Shown here: piece by piece, positions 1-8,888 of the stretch
How the letters are laid out: every line of letters starts with the position of its first letter
How positions within the stretch are numbered: the first letter of the stretch is position 1
From: an uncultured Oscillospiraceae bacterium
GTDB lineage: Bacteria; Bacillota; Clostridia; Oscillospirales; Ruminococcaceae
Length of the DNA: 64,000 bases
Direction of reading: 5' to 3'
Assembly (NCBI GenBank): GCA_910589145.1
Contig: CAJUSD010000002.1
Location: 1-64,000, forward strand
Notes under the pieces: model-generated
Databases searched by the model: none
The model's input: only the letters and a program-made list of their open reading frames with translations
Told to the model about the DNA's origin: nothing
Made by a program: the position numbers and the translations under genes

Positions 1-241
1 GGAGCAGCAGACTTTCGAATGAAAATCGAAGAGTCAAGAGCCTTTTACTGCCATACCAACAAAATAGAATACACCAGAACCGTGGGAAGTAGATTGGTGT
101 CAGTATAAGGAAAGGAGCCTGATCGAATGCTTTTTCCAGAAAATTAAAAATTATCAGCGCATTGCAACACGATACGATAAACCGGCTGTGCATTTCCTCG
201 GCTTTGTACATCTCGTCTGTATTCTAGTTTGGTTGATGTGA
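1..241 (+). pseudogene. Decayed IS5-family-like transposase C-terminus
   Basis: Read in the frame that ends with TGA at 239-241, the sequence contains YKERSLIECFFQKIKN followed by RIATRYDKPAVHFLGFVHLV. This is the typical C-terminal block of IS5-family (IS427-group) DDE transposases, including the YKxRxxxECFFxxxK signature that carries the catalytic Glu. In-frame stops at 20-22 (TGA) and 65-67 (TAG) show the copy is dead. The gene runs in from the left window edge, so its full extent is unknown. Its end lies 33 bp from the end of the convergent thsA gene, which suggests the insertion or its decay shaped this side of the Thoeris locus. The family call is from memory of the motif. Confidence 0.75.
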
Positions 242-274
242 CAAATTATTCATTTTTTAACATGCCCTAGGAAA

Positions 275-1699
275 TTACCGTACCTCCCTTCTATCCTTCA
301 TAATTTTGACAACTGCATCCACAATTTTATCTATATCAGTTCCCGATCCAAGTAGTTCCAGATAATTTTCCAAATAAGGATACTGATCCTTATCAGCCTT
401 TATCTTTTCATAGATTATTTCAGCAGCATCTCCCGTGCTCCCAATTGGTATAATTGCGCCATTCTTTTCTCTAGCTATTTGATACTCTTGCAAACAACCA
501 TCTGCAACAACTTTTTTACCTTCAAGGCTTTTCTTGTTGCCTATCATAAAGACAGCCACGCCATTTTCCTGAAGAATGTCCTCTCTATATTTTTGCCACT
601 TTAATTGCCGTTCATCTTTATCTTCAATTCCTTGTGGAAACGGACGGAGGCATAGATGTTCGTCCATATGTTTAAATTTACTACTATAAATTTCGTCTAA
701 AGCACCATTAATAACTGATGATCCAACACCAAGCCCAAATCCAGACGTTACTTTGAAATCTTCTTTTACAAGTTGATTCGCAAGCTTATATGCAAGATCA
801 TGTACCCTCGCTTCTGTCCAAACACTCTCAAAAAAGTCGGCACTACCAGAAATAAAGACATTATTTGCAAGAACCAAACTTTCGACTTCTCTTAAAATCT
901 CTGTAATCTCTGTATATTCATCAACAAAAATTGTTTGAATACCATAGCGTTTTAAGTCATCTTCTCTCATATCCTGCTGTGCTTTCTGATATCCAAAATC
1001 CACATCATTCTTTGCATCTTTATGTGCGACTCGTTTCATGAAACAATAATGATTCCTAATATTTTCATCAAGAAGTAACCTAACCTGTCCCAGGATACTA
1101 TCAAGATTAGGATCTTCAAAACTGAAACCTATAAAGAGAAAAGTTTTTGATATCAAATCCCCTTGCAACACACTTCTGAATAAAGGATAATTTCTATCAT
1201 ATTGAACATAATCATCTTTGGTTAGGACAGCCGCTGCTGAGTGGTCTGCATCGCCATGCATTTTATATACTACTGCATCCCGATCTCTCTTTGTACTAGA
1301 TAATTGCTTGTATTCAATCTTTACATCAGAATTACGATTTGCAGCTCGAAGGCCTTCTTCTATAAGATGATCATAATTGGTTGTCCAATATGTATAAATT
1401 GGAAGCCGAGTAAGGATAGTCACGTTTTCATTTATTTCCACATCCTTGCTATAGGCTTCAAGAATAGACGAATTGATTGCTGCTCGGTTGCCCGACTTAT
1501 TTCTCACATATTGGGCAACATTTGTGAGGTCACGTTCATCATCAATATTTAAACCTATATCCTCTGCTAGGGGACGAAGAAGCTCTTTCCATACAACAAA
1601 ACCCGATGGACGTGACAGCCCTGCACCAGCAAACACAGCAGCATTTCCGTCTCGGATTGCTTTTATGTATTCACGAAGAAATTGCTTTTTTGTTGCCAT
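275..1699 (-). CDS. thsA: ThsA-like NADase, SIR2 plus SLOG domains (Thoeris anti-phage effector)
   Basis: This 474-residue protein has an N-terminal SIR2-like NADase domain (about 1-270) and a C-terminal SLOG domain (about 278-470), the layout and length of ThsA from Thoeris defence. In the SIR2 part AVFAGAGLSRPSG is the nucleotide loop, and N108 (in WTTNYDHL) and H148 (in VYKMHGD) fall where the Bacillus cereus ThsA catalytic Asn112 and His152 would be. The SLOG part carries a glycine-rich loop, GFGLGVGSSVINGA. In the known system a TIR protein, ThsB, senses phage and makes a cyclic ADP-ribose isomer. The SLOG domain binds it and switches on NAD+ destruction. No thsB lies upstream inside the window, and downstream there is only a broken transposase. 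The ATG has a good ribosome site, GAGGTG. The family call is firm, but whether the system works here is unknown. Confidence 0.9.
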   Translation of the reverse strand: MATKKQFLREYIKAIRDGNAAVFAGAGLSRPSGFVVWKELLRPLAEDIGLNIDDERDLTNVAQYVRNKSGNRAAINSSILEAYSKDVEINENVTILTRLPIYTYWTTNYDHLIEEGLRAANRNSDVKIEYKQLSSTKRDRDAVVYKMHGDADHSAAAVLTKDDYVQYDRNYPLFRSVLQGDLISKTFLFIGFSFEDPNLDSILGQVRLLLDENIRNHYCFMKRVAHKDAKNDVDFGYQKAQQDMREDDLKRYGIQTIFVDEYTEITEILREVESLVLANNVFISGSADFFESVWTEARVHDLAYKLANQLVKEDFKVTSGFGLGVGSSVINGALDEIYSSKFKHMDEHLCLRPFPQGIEDKDERQLKWQKYREDILQENGVAVFMIGNKKSLEGKKVVADGCLQEYQIAREKNGAIIPIGSTGDAAEIIYEKIKADKDQYPYLENYLELLGSGTDIDKIVDAVVKIMKDRREVR

Positions 1700-2090
1700 A
1701 CTAACACCTCGCCCTAATACCTTTCGAATTGTCTATATTAATAAATTTATTGCATTCCTACACTATATAGTATAGATATACTGGCATTTTCAATGCTTAA
1801 AACCCATCTTTAGGGAAATGACATTTATTTAATGCCTAGTTCGAATCCATAGTTATTTTGATAAAACAACATCACACTTAAATATTGGTACAGAACCCTC
1901 ATTTCAGCTGCTGGTGTTCTTCATCAAACTTTTTCCTCTACTTTCCTTTTCAACTTCTCTGGACGCAAAAGGGCGGTTCCTTTTCCGCTTTTTTCTCGCG
2001 ATTAGAAACTGCCCTCTGGAATTCCTTCCCTGCACCTTTTTAATTTTTTGGATATCCGCTCTTTCTTCTGTTACATTTTATAATACAGAA
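1700..2090. other. Gene-poor spacer upstream of thsA
   Basis: I find no convincing gene in this roughly 390-bp stretch on either strand. It is AT-rich near the thsA start and includes the overlapping motif TATAGTATAGATATA near 1766-1780, which could hold the thsA promoter on the minus strand, but I cannot pair a good -35 with it. No TIR-domain (thsB) reading frame is present here. Confidence 0.5.
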
Positions 2091-2120
2091 GGCTCGTACA
2101 ACTTTCCAGCTGTACGAGCC
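2091..2120 (-). terminator. Intrinsic terminator-like hairpin behind tRNA-Ala
   Basis: The perfect 10-bp inverted repeat GGCTCGTACA / TGTACGAGCC encloses a 10-nt loop just downstream of the tRNA on the minus strand. It is followed on that strand by TTCTGTATT, a weak U-tract. The position fits termination of the tRNA transcript. Confidence 0.7.
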
Positions 2121-2130
2121 TTCTTTCTGA

Positions 2131-2203
<73 letters not shown>

Positions 2204-2296
2204 AGATATGATTTCCATTCATCATACAGGCATCTTCTGAAATTATCCTTTTGAACTTTTATCTTTGCTTCAGGGTTGCACACTCGATGTCCCGGA

Positions 2297-2318
2297 CTCC
2301 CAGGTGAGCTACGCCCCC
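2297..2318 (-). pseudogene. 5' fragment of a second tRNA-Ala
   Basis: On the minus strand this repeats exactly the first 22 bases of the intact tRNA-Ala at 2203-2182 (acceptor strand and most of the D-arm) and then diverges completely. There is no matching anticodon or T-arm, so it cannot make a tRNA. It lies about 65 bp downstream of a good minus-strand promoter, so it probably marks the first gene of a former two-tRNA unit whose body was deleted or replaced. Confidence 0.75.
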
Positions 2319-2382
2319 ATATACATGCTTGATAAATATTACTAACTAAATTTTTCAAACAACCTTTTCATCAACGAAAACT

Positions 2383-2410
2383 ATTATAGCACAATTTTTT
2401 TTAAATGCAA
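2383..2410 (-). promoter_or_regulatory. Sigma-A promoter for the tRNA-Ala unit
   Basis: On the minus strand TTGCAT (2410-2405) and TATAAT (2388-2383) are separated by 16 bp. Transcription from it would run through the tRNA remnant into the intact tRNA-Ala. Confidence 0.7.
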
Positions 2411-2536
2411 TACTTTTTTGAAAGATTTTTTTGTTAAAAGTTTTTCCGTTAAATTTTGCAGCTTTTTATCTTAATAAACAAAAACTAACCATCACGGATT
2501 TTAAACGTATATATATTTTCACTTGACTCTATTTTA

Positions 2537-2545
2537 TGGTATAAT
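2537..2545 (+). promoter_or_regulatory. Extended -10 promoter for araBD
   Basis: TGGTATAAT matches the extended -10 form TGnTATAAT and lies about 60 bp before the araB start. The TTGACT at 2523-2528 is only 11 bp away, too close to be the matching -35. The AT-rich stretch just upstream (AAACGTATATATATTTT) could hold a repressor site, but I cannot identify one. Confidence 0.6.
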
Positions 2546-2606
2546 CTTGCAATTACCCAAAATTACCTGTATAATTACATTATATTAACGTTTGGAGGTA
2601 GGCATT

Positions 2607-4277
2607 ATGTCCAAATATTCAATAGGTGTAGATTTTGGAACTTTATCCGGGCGAGCGGTTCTTGTCAATACTGCTACTGGCGAAGAACTTGCAGACAGCA
2701 CATACAATTATCCGCATGCTGTTATGGATGAATCCCTCCCTGACGGAACAAAATTAGGGGTAGATTGGGCCTTACAGCATCCCCAGGATTATCTTGATGT
2801 ATTCTCCCACACGATTCCAGATATCCTGGCGAAATCTAAAGTTGAGCCGTCAGATGTCATTGGAGTTGGAATAGATTTTACAGCTTGTACAGTTCTCCCT
2901 GTTAAATCCGATGGAACTCCATTGTGCTTCCTTCCTGAATTCTCCAAAAATCCAAACGCATATGTAAAGCTTTGGAAACATCATGCAGCGCAGGACAAAG
3001 CAAACCACCTAAACCAGACAGCATCAGAACGGGGTGAAACATGGCTGCCACGTTACGGCGGGAAAATTTCATCAGAGTGGGCAATTCCCAAGCTGTGGCA
3101 GATTCTTGACGAATCCCCAGAGATTTATACAGCAATGGATGCGTTTGTTGAGGCTGCAGACTGGGTAGTTTGGCAGCTAACAGGCAAACAAACCCGTAAT
3201 TCCTGCACAGCAGGTTATAAAGCCATGTGGAGTAAAAGCGAAGGCTATCCTTCAAAAGAATTTTACAAGTCTCTTGACCCCCGCCTGGAAAATGTTGTTG
3301 AAGAAAAGTTCAGTGGTCCTGTTACACCTTTAGGAGAAAAGGCCGGAGAATTAACCGAAACGGCAGCCAAACTTACTGGATTAAATCCTGGAACCGCTGT
3401 GGCAGTTGGAAATGTAGACGCTCATGTAACAGTTCCTGCTGTCAAAATTGACAGCGCGGGAAAAATGCTGGCAATTATGGGAACCTCTACCTGCCATATG
3501 CTTATATCAGACAAGGAAGTAAAAGTTCCTGGAATCTGTGGGGTGGTTGAGGATGGTATCCTGCCCGGATTTTTCGGGTATGAAGCTGGGCAGTCCTGCG
3601 TAGGAGATCATTTTGCATGGTTTATTGACAATTGCCTGCCAAAGTCCTATTATGATGAGGCCGAAAAACAAGGAATGAACATCCATAAGTTTCTCCGAAG
3701 CAAAGCAGAAAAATACAAGGTTGGCGAAAGCGGCCTGCTTGCCTTGGATTGGTGGAACGGAAACCGTTCTGTTCTGGTAGATGTTGATCTCACTGGAGTT
3801 ATTTTAGGTATGACCCTTCAAACCAAGCCAGAGGAAATCTATCGGGCTTTAATTGAAGCAACTGCCTTCGGTACTCGTAAAATTATTGAAACCTTCCGGG
3901 AAAACGGCGTTCCAGTAGAAGAATTTTACGCATCCGGTGGAATATCTCAGAAGGATCCTATGACAATGCAGATATATGCAGATGTTATTGGTCTGCCAAT
4001 CCATATTGCAGGATCAACCCAGGGGCCAGCATTGGGATCAGCTATTTTCGGAGCAGTTGCAGCTGGAAAGGAAAAGGGTGGTTATGATTCTGTTATGGAC
4101 GCTGCCAAAGCTATGGGCAAGCTCCGCGATGAAATTTACACCCCTATTCCTGAAAATGTAGAAGCCTATAATAAACTGTATGCAGAATACAGCATCCTCC
4201 ATGATTACTTTGGGCGGGGAACAAACGATGTAATGAAACGTCTAAAGCAAATTAAAAAATCTGCATCCCAAAAATAA
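2607..4277 (+). CDS. araB: Ribulokinase (FGGY family)
   Basis: Ribulokinase phosphorylates L-ribulose with ATP to give L-ribulose 5-phosphate, the second step of L-arabinose use. The 556 residues fit the family. The N-terminal phosphate loop reads IGVDFGTLSGRAVLV, the lid region has the family signatures ALDWWNGNRS and ASGGISQKDPMTMQIYADV, and GIDFTACTVLPV is typical of AraB rather than xylulokinase. ATG at 2607 follows GGAGG by 8 bp. A TTG five codons upstream overlaps that ribosome site and is unlikely to be used. araD follows after 18 bp in the same direction. No araA isomerase or arabinose transporter lies in the window. Confidence 0.95.
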   Translation: MSKYSIGVDFGTLSGRAVLVNTATGEELADSTYNYPHAVMDESLPDGTKLGVDWALQHPQDYLDVFSHTIPDILAKSKVEPSDVIGVGIDFTACTVLPVKSDGTPLCFLPEFSKNPNAYVKLWKHHAAQDKANHLNQTASERGETWLPRYGGKISSEWAIPKLWQILDESPEIYTAMDAFVEAADWVVWQLTGKQTRNSCTAGYKAMWSKSEGYPSKEFYKSLDPRLENVVEEKFSGPVTPLGEKAGELTETAAKLTGLNPGTAVAVGNVDAHVTVPAVKIDSAGKMLAIMGTSTCHMLISDKEVKVPGICGVVEDGILPGFFGYEAGQSCVGDHFAWFIDNCLPKSYYDEAEKQGMNIHKFLRSKAEKYKVGESGLLALDWWNGNRSVLVDVDLTGVILGMTLQTKPEEIYRALIEATAFGTRKIIETFRENGVPVEEFYASGGISQKDPMTMQIYADVIGLPIHIAGSTQGPALGSAIFGAVAAGKEKGGYDSVMDAAKAMGKLRDEIYTPIPENVEAYNKLYAEYSILHDYFGRGTNDVMKRLKQIKKSASQK

Positions 4278-4295
4278 TAAGAAAGGCTGTTGTAT

Positions 4296-5009
4296 ATGCT
4301 GGAGGCTCTGAAAAGGTCTGTCTGCGAAGCAAATTTACAGCTTCCGCAGTATGGGCTGGTAACGTTTACCTGGGGAAATGTGTCAGCAATAGATCGGGAA
4401 AAGGGACTTGTTGTGATAAAGCCCTCTGGGGTAGAATACGACGGGATGAAACCGGAACAAATGGTAGTTGTTGACTTGAATGGAAATCTTGTAGAAGGAG
4501 ACCTTCGGCCTTCTTCCGATACACCCACCCATTTGGAATTATATCGCCAGTTTCCAAAAATCGGGGGAATTGTGCATACCCATTCCCGGTGGGCGACTAT
4601 CTGGGCCCAGGCTGGGCAGGGGATCCCAGCTTTAGGGACAACCCATGGGGATTACTTTTATGGGGAAATCCCCTGCACCCGCAAAATGACCTCGAATGAA
4701 ATTAAAGGCGAGTATGAACTTGAAACCGGGAAAGTAATTGTGGAAACATTCCGCAAACTGACAGAAAAATCTCCTGAACGTCTTGCTGAAATGGATATTC
4801 CTGCGGTTTTGGTACATTCCCATGGGCCGTTTGCCTGGGGGGAAGATGCATTTCAGGCAGTTCACAATGCAGTTGTCTTGGAAGAGGTTGCAATGATGGC
4901 TTGGCATAACCTGGCTATGGCCGGCAGTCTGGAATCTATGCAGCAGGATTTGCTGGACAAGCACTTTTTAAGGAAACATGGTCCCGACGCCTATTATGGG
5001 CAGAAATAA
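4296..5009 (+). CDS. araD: L-ribulose-5-phosphate 4-epimerase
   Basis: AraD, a class II aldolase-fold zinc enzyme, converts L-ribulose 5-phosphate to D-xylulose 5-phosphate and so feeds arabinose carbon into the pentose phosphate pathway. Length is 237 residues. The metal-binding histidines are visible in IVHTHSRWATIWAQ and LVHSHGPFAWG, and the phosphate-binding loop in TWGNVSA and KPSGVEY. The ATG at 4296 is preceded by AAAGG at a sensible distance; the TTG two codons earlier is too close to that site. It is co-transcribed with araB and ends just before a strong hairpin terminator. Confidence 0.95.
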   Translation: MLEALKRSVCEANLQLPQYGLVTFTWGNVSAIDREKGLVVIKPSGVEYDGMKPEQMVVVDLNGNLVEGDLRPSSDTPTHLELYRQFPKIGGIVHTHSRWATIWAQAGQGIPALGTTHGDYFYGEIPCTRKMTSNEIKGEYELETGKVIVETFRKLTEKSPERLAEMDIPAVLVHSHGPFAWGEDAFQAVHNAVVLEEVAMMAWHNLAMAGSLESMQQDLLDKHFLRKHGPDAYYGQK

Positions 5010-5026
5010 GAAACTTGCCCAAGTAT

Positions 5027-5062
5027 AAAAAAGCATAGCTGCAAAAACAGCTATGCTTTTTT
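5027..5062. terminator. Bidirectional intrinsic terminator between araD and rpn
   Basis: A perfect 15-bp inverted repeat (AAAAAAGCATAGCTG and its complement) with a 6-nt A-rich loop gives a T-run on both strands. It serves araD on plus and the Rpn-like gene on minus. Confidence 0.9.
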
Positions 5063-5067
5063 GTTAT

Positions 5068-5943
5068 TTAATTTAGATGCTCTTTCTCCTGCTTTTCAAT
5101 TCTGTTAAACCATTCCTTCAAGTCCTTTATTGAAATGTTCAATAAGTTGGAGATATTTTCAACAGATATTCCGCCCTTATAAAATTTATAAGCTGTTTCC
5201 ATATTCCCCTCTTGACGGCCTTGTTCCTTAAGCTCATGCCCCCATACCTGGGCGGCATACTCCTGATCGAACAGCATTGTCATAATATCTACAACCTCCT
5301 TTTCCCTGCCCATTAAAAATTCTTTTAGCACGTCTTTATTTTTACAGATGTGAATTGTCTCTATAATTGCATCCCTCGTCCAACCATATCTCTTAATCTG
5401 TTCCTGCAATACTTTTGTAAAGGTGCTGTACTGATTTATTATGTCCCCTTCTTCTCCATCGCATATCACTCTTGCCTTTACTTCTACAACAGACTTATCT
5501 CCACCAAAAAATTCTTCTGCCAATGAAATTTCTTCCGGTATTTCTTTTATATGTTCCCCTGTATATATTACATACAATTCCGGCTTTGGCAGAACTACCT
5601 TTTTTCTGCTGTGTATGTTCAGTTGGTTTTTTGTGATATATTCTTGGTAAGTCTGGGACAGATATAAAAATAATCTCATTACTATATTTAATGACCAAAT
5701 TGACTGGCACTCTACCAAAACGATCAGAATTCCTCTCACCAAAAATCCTAAATCATTATACCATTGATCTACCAGAATATTCTCTATTGTTACTATCTCT
5801 AAATCCTCTTTTGTAACTGTCTGATCTTCCGGGTGCAGCGACTGGTATAATTCCAACAAATATTTGGGCTCTTTGAACAGGTGGGTAAATACACTGTCTT
5901 TTACTCTATGTTTTACTCCCTGAGGGGGACGCTGCTTTGCCAT
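5068..5943 (-). CDS. Rpn-family PD-(D/E)XK nuclease-like protein
   Basis: The 291-residue protein begins MAKQRPPQGVKHRVKDSVFTH and matches the recombination-promoting nuclease / transposase-like (PDDEXK_2) family. The probable nuclease core is the Asp of NDLGFLV followed by VLVECQS (ExQ). The C-terminal part, IISDIMTML-like helices with a GMETAYKFYKGGIS-type motif, is the usual Rpn helical tail. Related proteins promote RecA-independent recombination or act in phage defence, and related copies often vary in number within a genome. The ATG at 5943 has GAGGTG upstream; an in-frame GTG three codons earlier overlaps that site. It is a single-gene unit ending at a shared terminator. The substrate is unknown. 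Confidence 0.8.
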   Translation of the reverse strand: MAKQRPPQGVKHRVKDSVFTHLFKEPKYLLELYQSLHPEDQTVTKEDLEIVTIENILVDQWYNDLGFLVRGILIVLVECQSIWSLNIVMRLFLYLSQTYQEYITKNQLNIHSRKKVVLPKPELYVIYTGEHIKEIPEEISLAEEFFGGDKSVVEVKARVICDGEEGDIINQYSTFTKVLQEQIKRYGWTRDAIIETIHICKNKDVLKEFLMGREKEVVDIMTMLFDQEYAAQVWGHELKEQGRQEGNMETAYKFYKGGISVENISNLLNISIKDLKEWFNRIEKQEKEHLN

Positions 5944-6005
5944 GATATTCACCTCTCCTCAATATAAGGATACCTGATTTATATTGAAAAGTCAACATAA
6001 CAAAG

Positions 6006-6033
6006 GGGAGGGTATGTGGCCACATACCCTCCC
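6006..6033. terminator. Perfect GC-rich palindrome downstream of flagellin
   Basis: A 14-bp arm (GGGAGGGTATGTGG) meets its exact complement with no extra loop bases. It lies between the Rpn-like gene and the flagellin 3' end. A short T-run follows on plus (CCCTTTT) and a weaker one on minus (CCCCTTTG). Probably the flagellin terminator; the lack of a loop is slightly unusual. Confidence 0.65.
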
Positions 6034-6148
6034 TTTTCCGCCATCCGTCCCCCTGCCGGCTATGGGTCAGGACGGTTTACCTTATGCGGTTAATCGGGGA
6101 ATTTTGCTTTGGTTAAACATAACCTAGATAACTCTGTTACCAGTACAA

Positions 6149-8428
6149 TTATTGCAGCAGCTGGAGGACGCTCTGAGGCTGCTGGTTCGCCTGGGCGAGC
6201 ATTGCCTGGGCAGACTGTACCAGTACGTTCATCTTGGTGTAGTTCATCATTTCTTTTGCCATGTCGGTGTCGCGGATACGGCTGTTGGCTGCGCTCAGGT
6301 TCTCTACAGCAACGTCTAAGTTGTTGATGGTGTGCTCTAAGCGGTTCTGCAGTGCACCCATTCCAGCACGGGCAGTGGAAACGGTGTTGATTGCGGTCTT
6401 AATCTTATCCATTGCATCGCTGGCGGAAGCCTCAGTCATGATTCCCACATTACGCAGGTCGCCCAGAGCCAGGCCATTGGCACTCATGTCCTTAACGGCT
6501 ACGCTCATTTTGTTGAAGTCATCAGCGGTATCACCGATCTGGAGAATCAGGCCGGAGCTGCTCAGTTCTGGAGCGTCTGCATCGGTAGCTCCACGTAACA
6601 CCACTGCATTACCTTTGGAACCATTAGCGAGGGTGACATTCTCCTTAGATGCCATAGGTGTAGTAAGCCCTTTATTGAGAGCGGAAACGATATTGTCCAG
6701 GGTGGTGTCATTATCAGTACCAATTTCAATTTCCCCATCGCCAGCAGTTTCACCGTTGGCAACGAAGGTATACTTCTTGCCGCCGACTTTGATTGTGTCG
6801 CCGGCATTGATCTTGGAATAATCCTTGACCTCCAATACATTGCCAGCAACCTTTGCACTACTAACCAAAGACGGATCCTTTAACTCAAACAGCTTCTCAA
6901 TCTTCTCTTTGCTATCAAGGGGTTTCATTACATCAGCATCAAAGACTGTTTTATCTCCCACACCATTTCCTGTCTTGGCAGTCTGGTCAATATGGATTGT
7001 AGTACCATTCTTAACGCTGATTGTCCAGGTACGCCCATTGGCAGTAGGATTCCCGTCCTTATCGTCAGATTTACCTGTGATAGTCTGCGCACTGAGAAGG
7101 TCAGCAGCAGCATGAATCTTGGTGTAATCTTCGGTAATCTTAATGTTGGTATTGGATGAAGTGAGGTCAATAATAGTATTGCCGTCAGCATCCTGTGTAC
7201 CATTAGCACCAGTAATTTCACTATCCTCATCCACTTTGAAGATAAAGCTCTGACCGTCAATGGTCAGCACATTGCCTTCTTTGATAATGGTATCATCTAA
7301 AGTGAGATCAATACCAGCAAGAGTGGCATCTTTTTTAGCAACAGCTTCCTGTACCTTGGTGGTATTATGAATCTGCTGAGTACCGCTTAGCTCAGCTTTA
7401 GCACCAGCAGTTGTTACACCAGTGGTATCCAACTTAGCACCAACAGTCGTACCGATCAATTCATTGACCGCCTTTGCTTCTTCAGCACTCAAAGGCTCAT
7501 CAGCGATTGCTGTATATGCGCCGTTGACAAGCCGACCTTCTAATGTAAACTCGATTTTACCAGCGCTTGCAGTGCCGATCTTAAATTGATAATCCCCAAT
7601 TCTGATTGATGTACCATCGCCCCCAGCAGTAGCATTATTACCATCAGCTTTGAAACCATTTGTGGTATCTTTCTTCATTGCAGTTACTAAATCTGCAGCT
7701 ATATCTGTAGCGGTTTTTGTCTGAGCAGCACCATTACCCGCATACTCCACCTTATATGTTTTATTGCCAAATGCGATTTCTACAGAAGCTTTGTCAGCAG
7801 CTACGGCAGTATCATTTAACTTGACTTCCAAACCGGTCAGATCCACAGTAAATTTCGCTTCTTGTGCAGCAGCAGAGTCGCCCTCTGTATGGAAATCCGG
7901 CGAATCTGTACCAGAAAGTTTACTGGTAATATCCACAGTACCATCATTTGCATTGGTTGCGGGTACACTTCCAGCGATATTAAAAGCCTCTGTATTCAGC
8001 CCCATGGTACCATCCAGCAACTTGGTTCCGTTGAAGTTGGCAGACTTGGAGATACGGTCGATTTCTTCCAGCAGAGAGTCAACCTCAGCTTGGAGAGCGG
8101 AGCGCTCCTGGCTGGTATAAGTGCCGTTAGCGGACTTAGACGCCAGCTCAACCATACGGTTCAGCATAGAGTGAACTTCTGTCAGGTTTCCTTCAGCGGT
8201 CTGGATCAAAGAAATGCCGTCCTGAGCGTTGGCGGACGCAGTTTCAAGACCGGTGATCTGCGCCTTCATCTTCTCGCTGATAGCGAGACCTGCGGCATCA
8301 TCACCAGCCCGATTAATGCGGAAACCGGAAGACAGTTTCTCCAACGACTTAGTAACGGCATTGTTATTCATACCCAACTGACGATATGCGTTGAGCGCCA
8401 TAGTATTAGTTCTAACGACCATTCCCAT
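6149..8428 (-). CDS. fliC: Flagellin with a large variable middle region
   Basis: The 759-residue flagellar filament subunit is exported through the flagellar secretion system. The conserved N-terminal D0/D1 block is clear (ALNAYRQLGMNNNAVTKSLE, SSGFRINRAGDDAAGLAISE, NAQDGISLIQTAEGNLTEVH), and so is the C-terminal one (NLDVAVENLSAANSRIRDTD, MLAQANQQPQSVLQLLQ). About 400 extra residues rich in Thr, Ala, Asp and Gly separate them, so this is far longer than a minimal flagellin (about 270) and the filament surface should carry big outer domains. The start at 8428 has an ideal GGAGG 7 bp away; an open frame continues 42 codons further upstream but is leader. A sigma-28-like promoter lies about 220 bp upstream. 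No other flagellar structural gene is adjacent. Confidence 0.95.
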   Translation of the reverse strand: MGMVVRTNTMALNAYRQLGMNNNAVTKSLEKLSSGFRINRAGDDAAGLAISEKMKAQITGLETASANAQDGISLIQTAEGNLTEVHSMLNRMVELASKSANGTYTSQERSALQAEVDSLLEEIDRISKSANFNGTKLLDGTMGLNTEAFNIAGSVPATNANDGTVDITSKLSGTDSPDFHTEGDSAAAQEAKFTVDLTGLEVKLNDTAVAADKASVEIAFGNKTYKVEYAGNGAAQTKTATDIAADLVTAMKKDTTNGFKADGNNATAGGDGTSIRIGDYQFKIGTASAGKIEFTLEGRLVNGAYTAIADEPLSAEEAKAVNELIGTTVGAKLDTTGVTTAGAKAELSGTQQIHNTTKVQEAVAKKDATLAGIDLTLDDTIIKEGNVLTIDGQSFIFKVDEDSEITGANGTQDADGNTIIDLTSSNTNIKITEDYTKIHAAADLLSAQTITGKSDDKDGNPTANGRTWTISVKNGTTIHIDQTAKTGNGVGDKTVFDADVMKPLDSKEKIEKLFELKDPSLVSSAKVAGNVLEVKDYSKINAGDTIKVGGKKYTFVANGETAGDGEIEIGTDNDTTLDNIVSALNKGLTTPMASKENVTLANGSKGNAVVLRGATDADAPELSSSGLILQIGDTADDFNKMSVAVKDMSANGLALGDLRNVGIMTEASASDAMDKIKTAINTVSTARAGMGALQNRLEHTINNLDVAVENLSAANSRIRDTDMAKEMMNYTKMNVLVQSAQAMLAQANQQPQSVLQLLQ

Positions 8429-8646
8429 AATGTTACCTCCATCCAACCAGGCTCCGAAATCAGTATCCTTACCGAATTCATAGGAACGTTGGTTGTTATA
8501 ATTATGAAATGTATTTATTTTTAACCTTTCCGCCTGCTGCGCGCGTGCAAACAAAAAGACTAAAAAGCAAGAATTAGAACGGGGAATTTGCCTTTTATAT
8601 TCCAGCCAGTCAAAACCCTCTTGGCTCTAACTGCCTTTCACTTATA

Positions 8647-8673
8647 TAATCGGCACAACTTTTTCTTTCTAAA
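8647..8673 (-). promoter_or_regulatory. Sigma-28 (SigD)-like flagellin promoter with a long leader
   Basis: On the minus strand GCCGATTA (8654-8647) differs from the SigD/FliA -10 consensus GCCGATAA by one base, and TTTA (8673-8670) lies 15 bp upstream where TAAA is expected. The resulting leader would be about 210 nt, up to the fliC start at 8428. It includes GGATGGAGG around the ribosome site, which resembles a CsrA-type GGA-rich element. The rest of 8429-8888 shows no gene. Confidence 0.65.
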
Positions 8674-8888
8674 GAGATATCTCAAAAAATTTTTTCAATT
8701 TTTTGATTAGGACGTTTTACATCTTTTAAATTGTCCTCACAAATAAAATCGGATGTTTTAAAAATTTCTAAAGGGGTTTCGATAAATTTCTTTGGAAAAA
8801 TTTTTGAACCTCTTTTTCACCCAGTTTACAGCCGCTGGACATTATCCGTTTTCTGCCGTAAAATAGGGATGGCAGGAGATTATACTTA

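Noticed and set aside
2297..2318. Attachment site of an integrative element
   Set aside because: Integrases usually duplicate the tRNA 3' end; here only the 5' end is repeated, and no integrase is nearby, so a truncated tRNA gene is the better reading.
2523..2528. TTGACT as -35 of the araBD promoter
   Set aside because: Only 11 bp from the TATAAT, too short for sigma-A; the extended -10 explains the promoter better.
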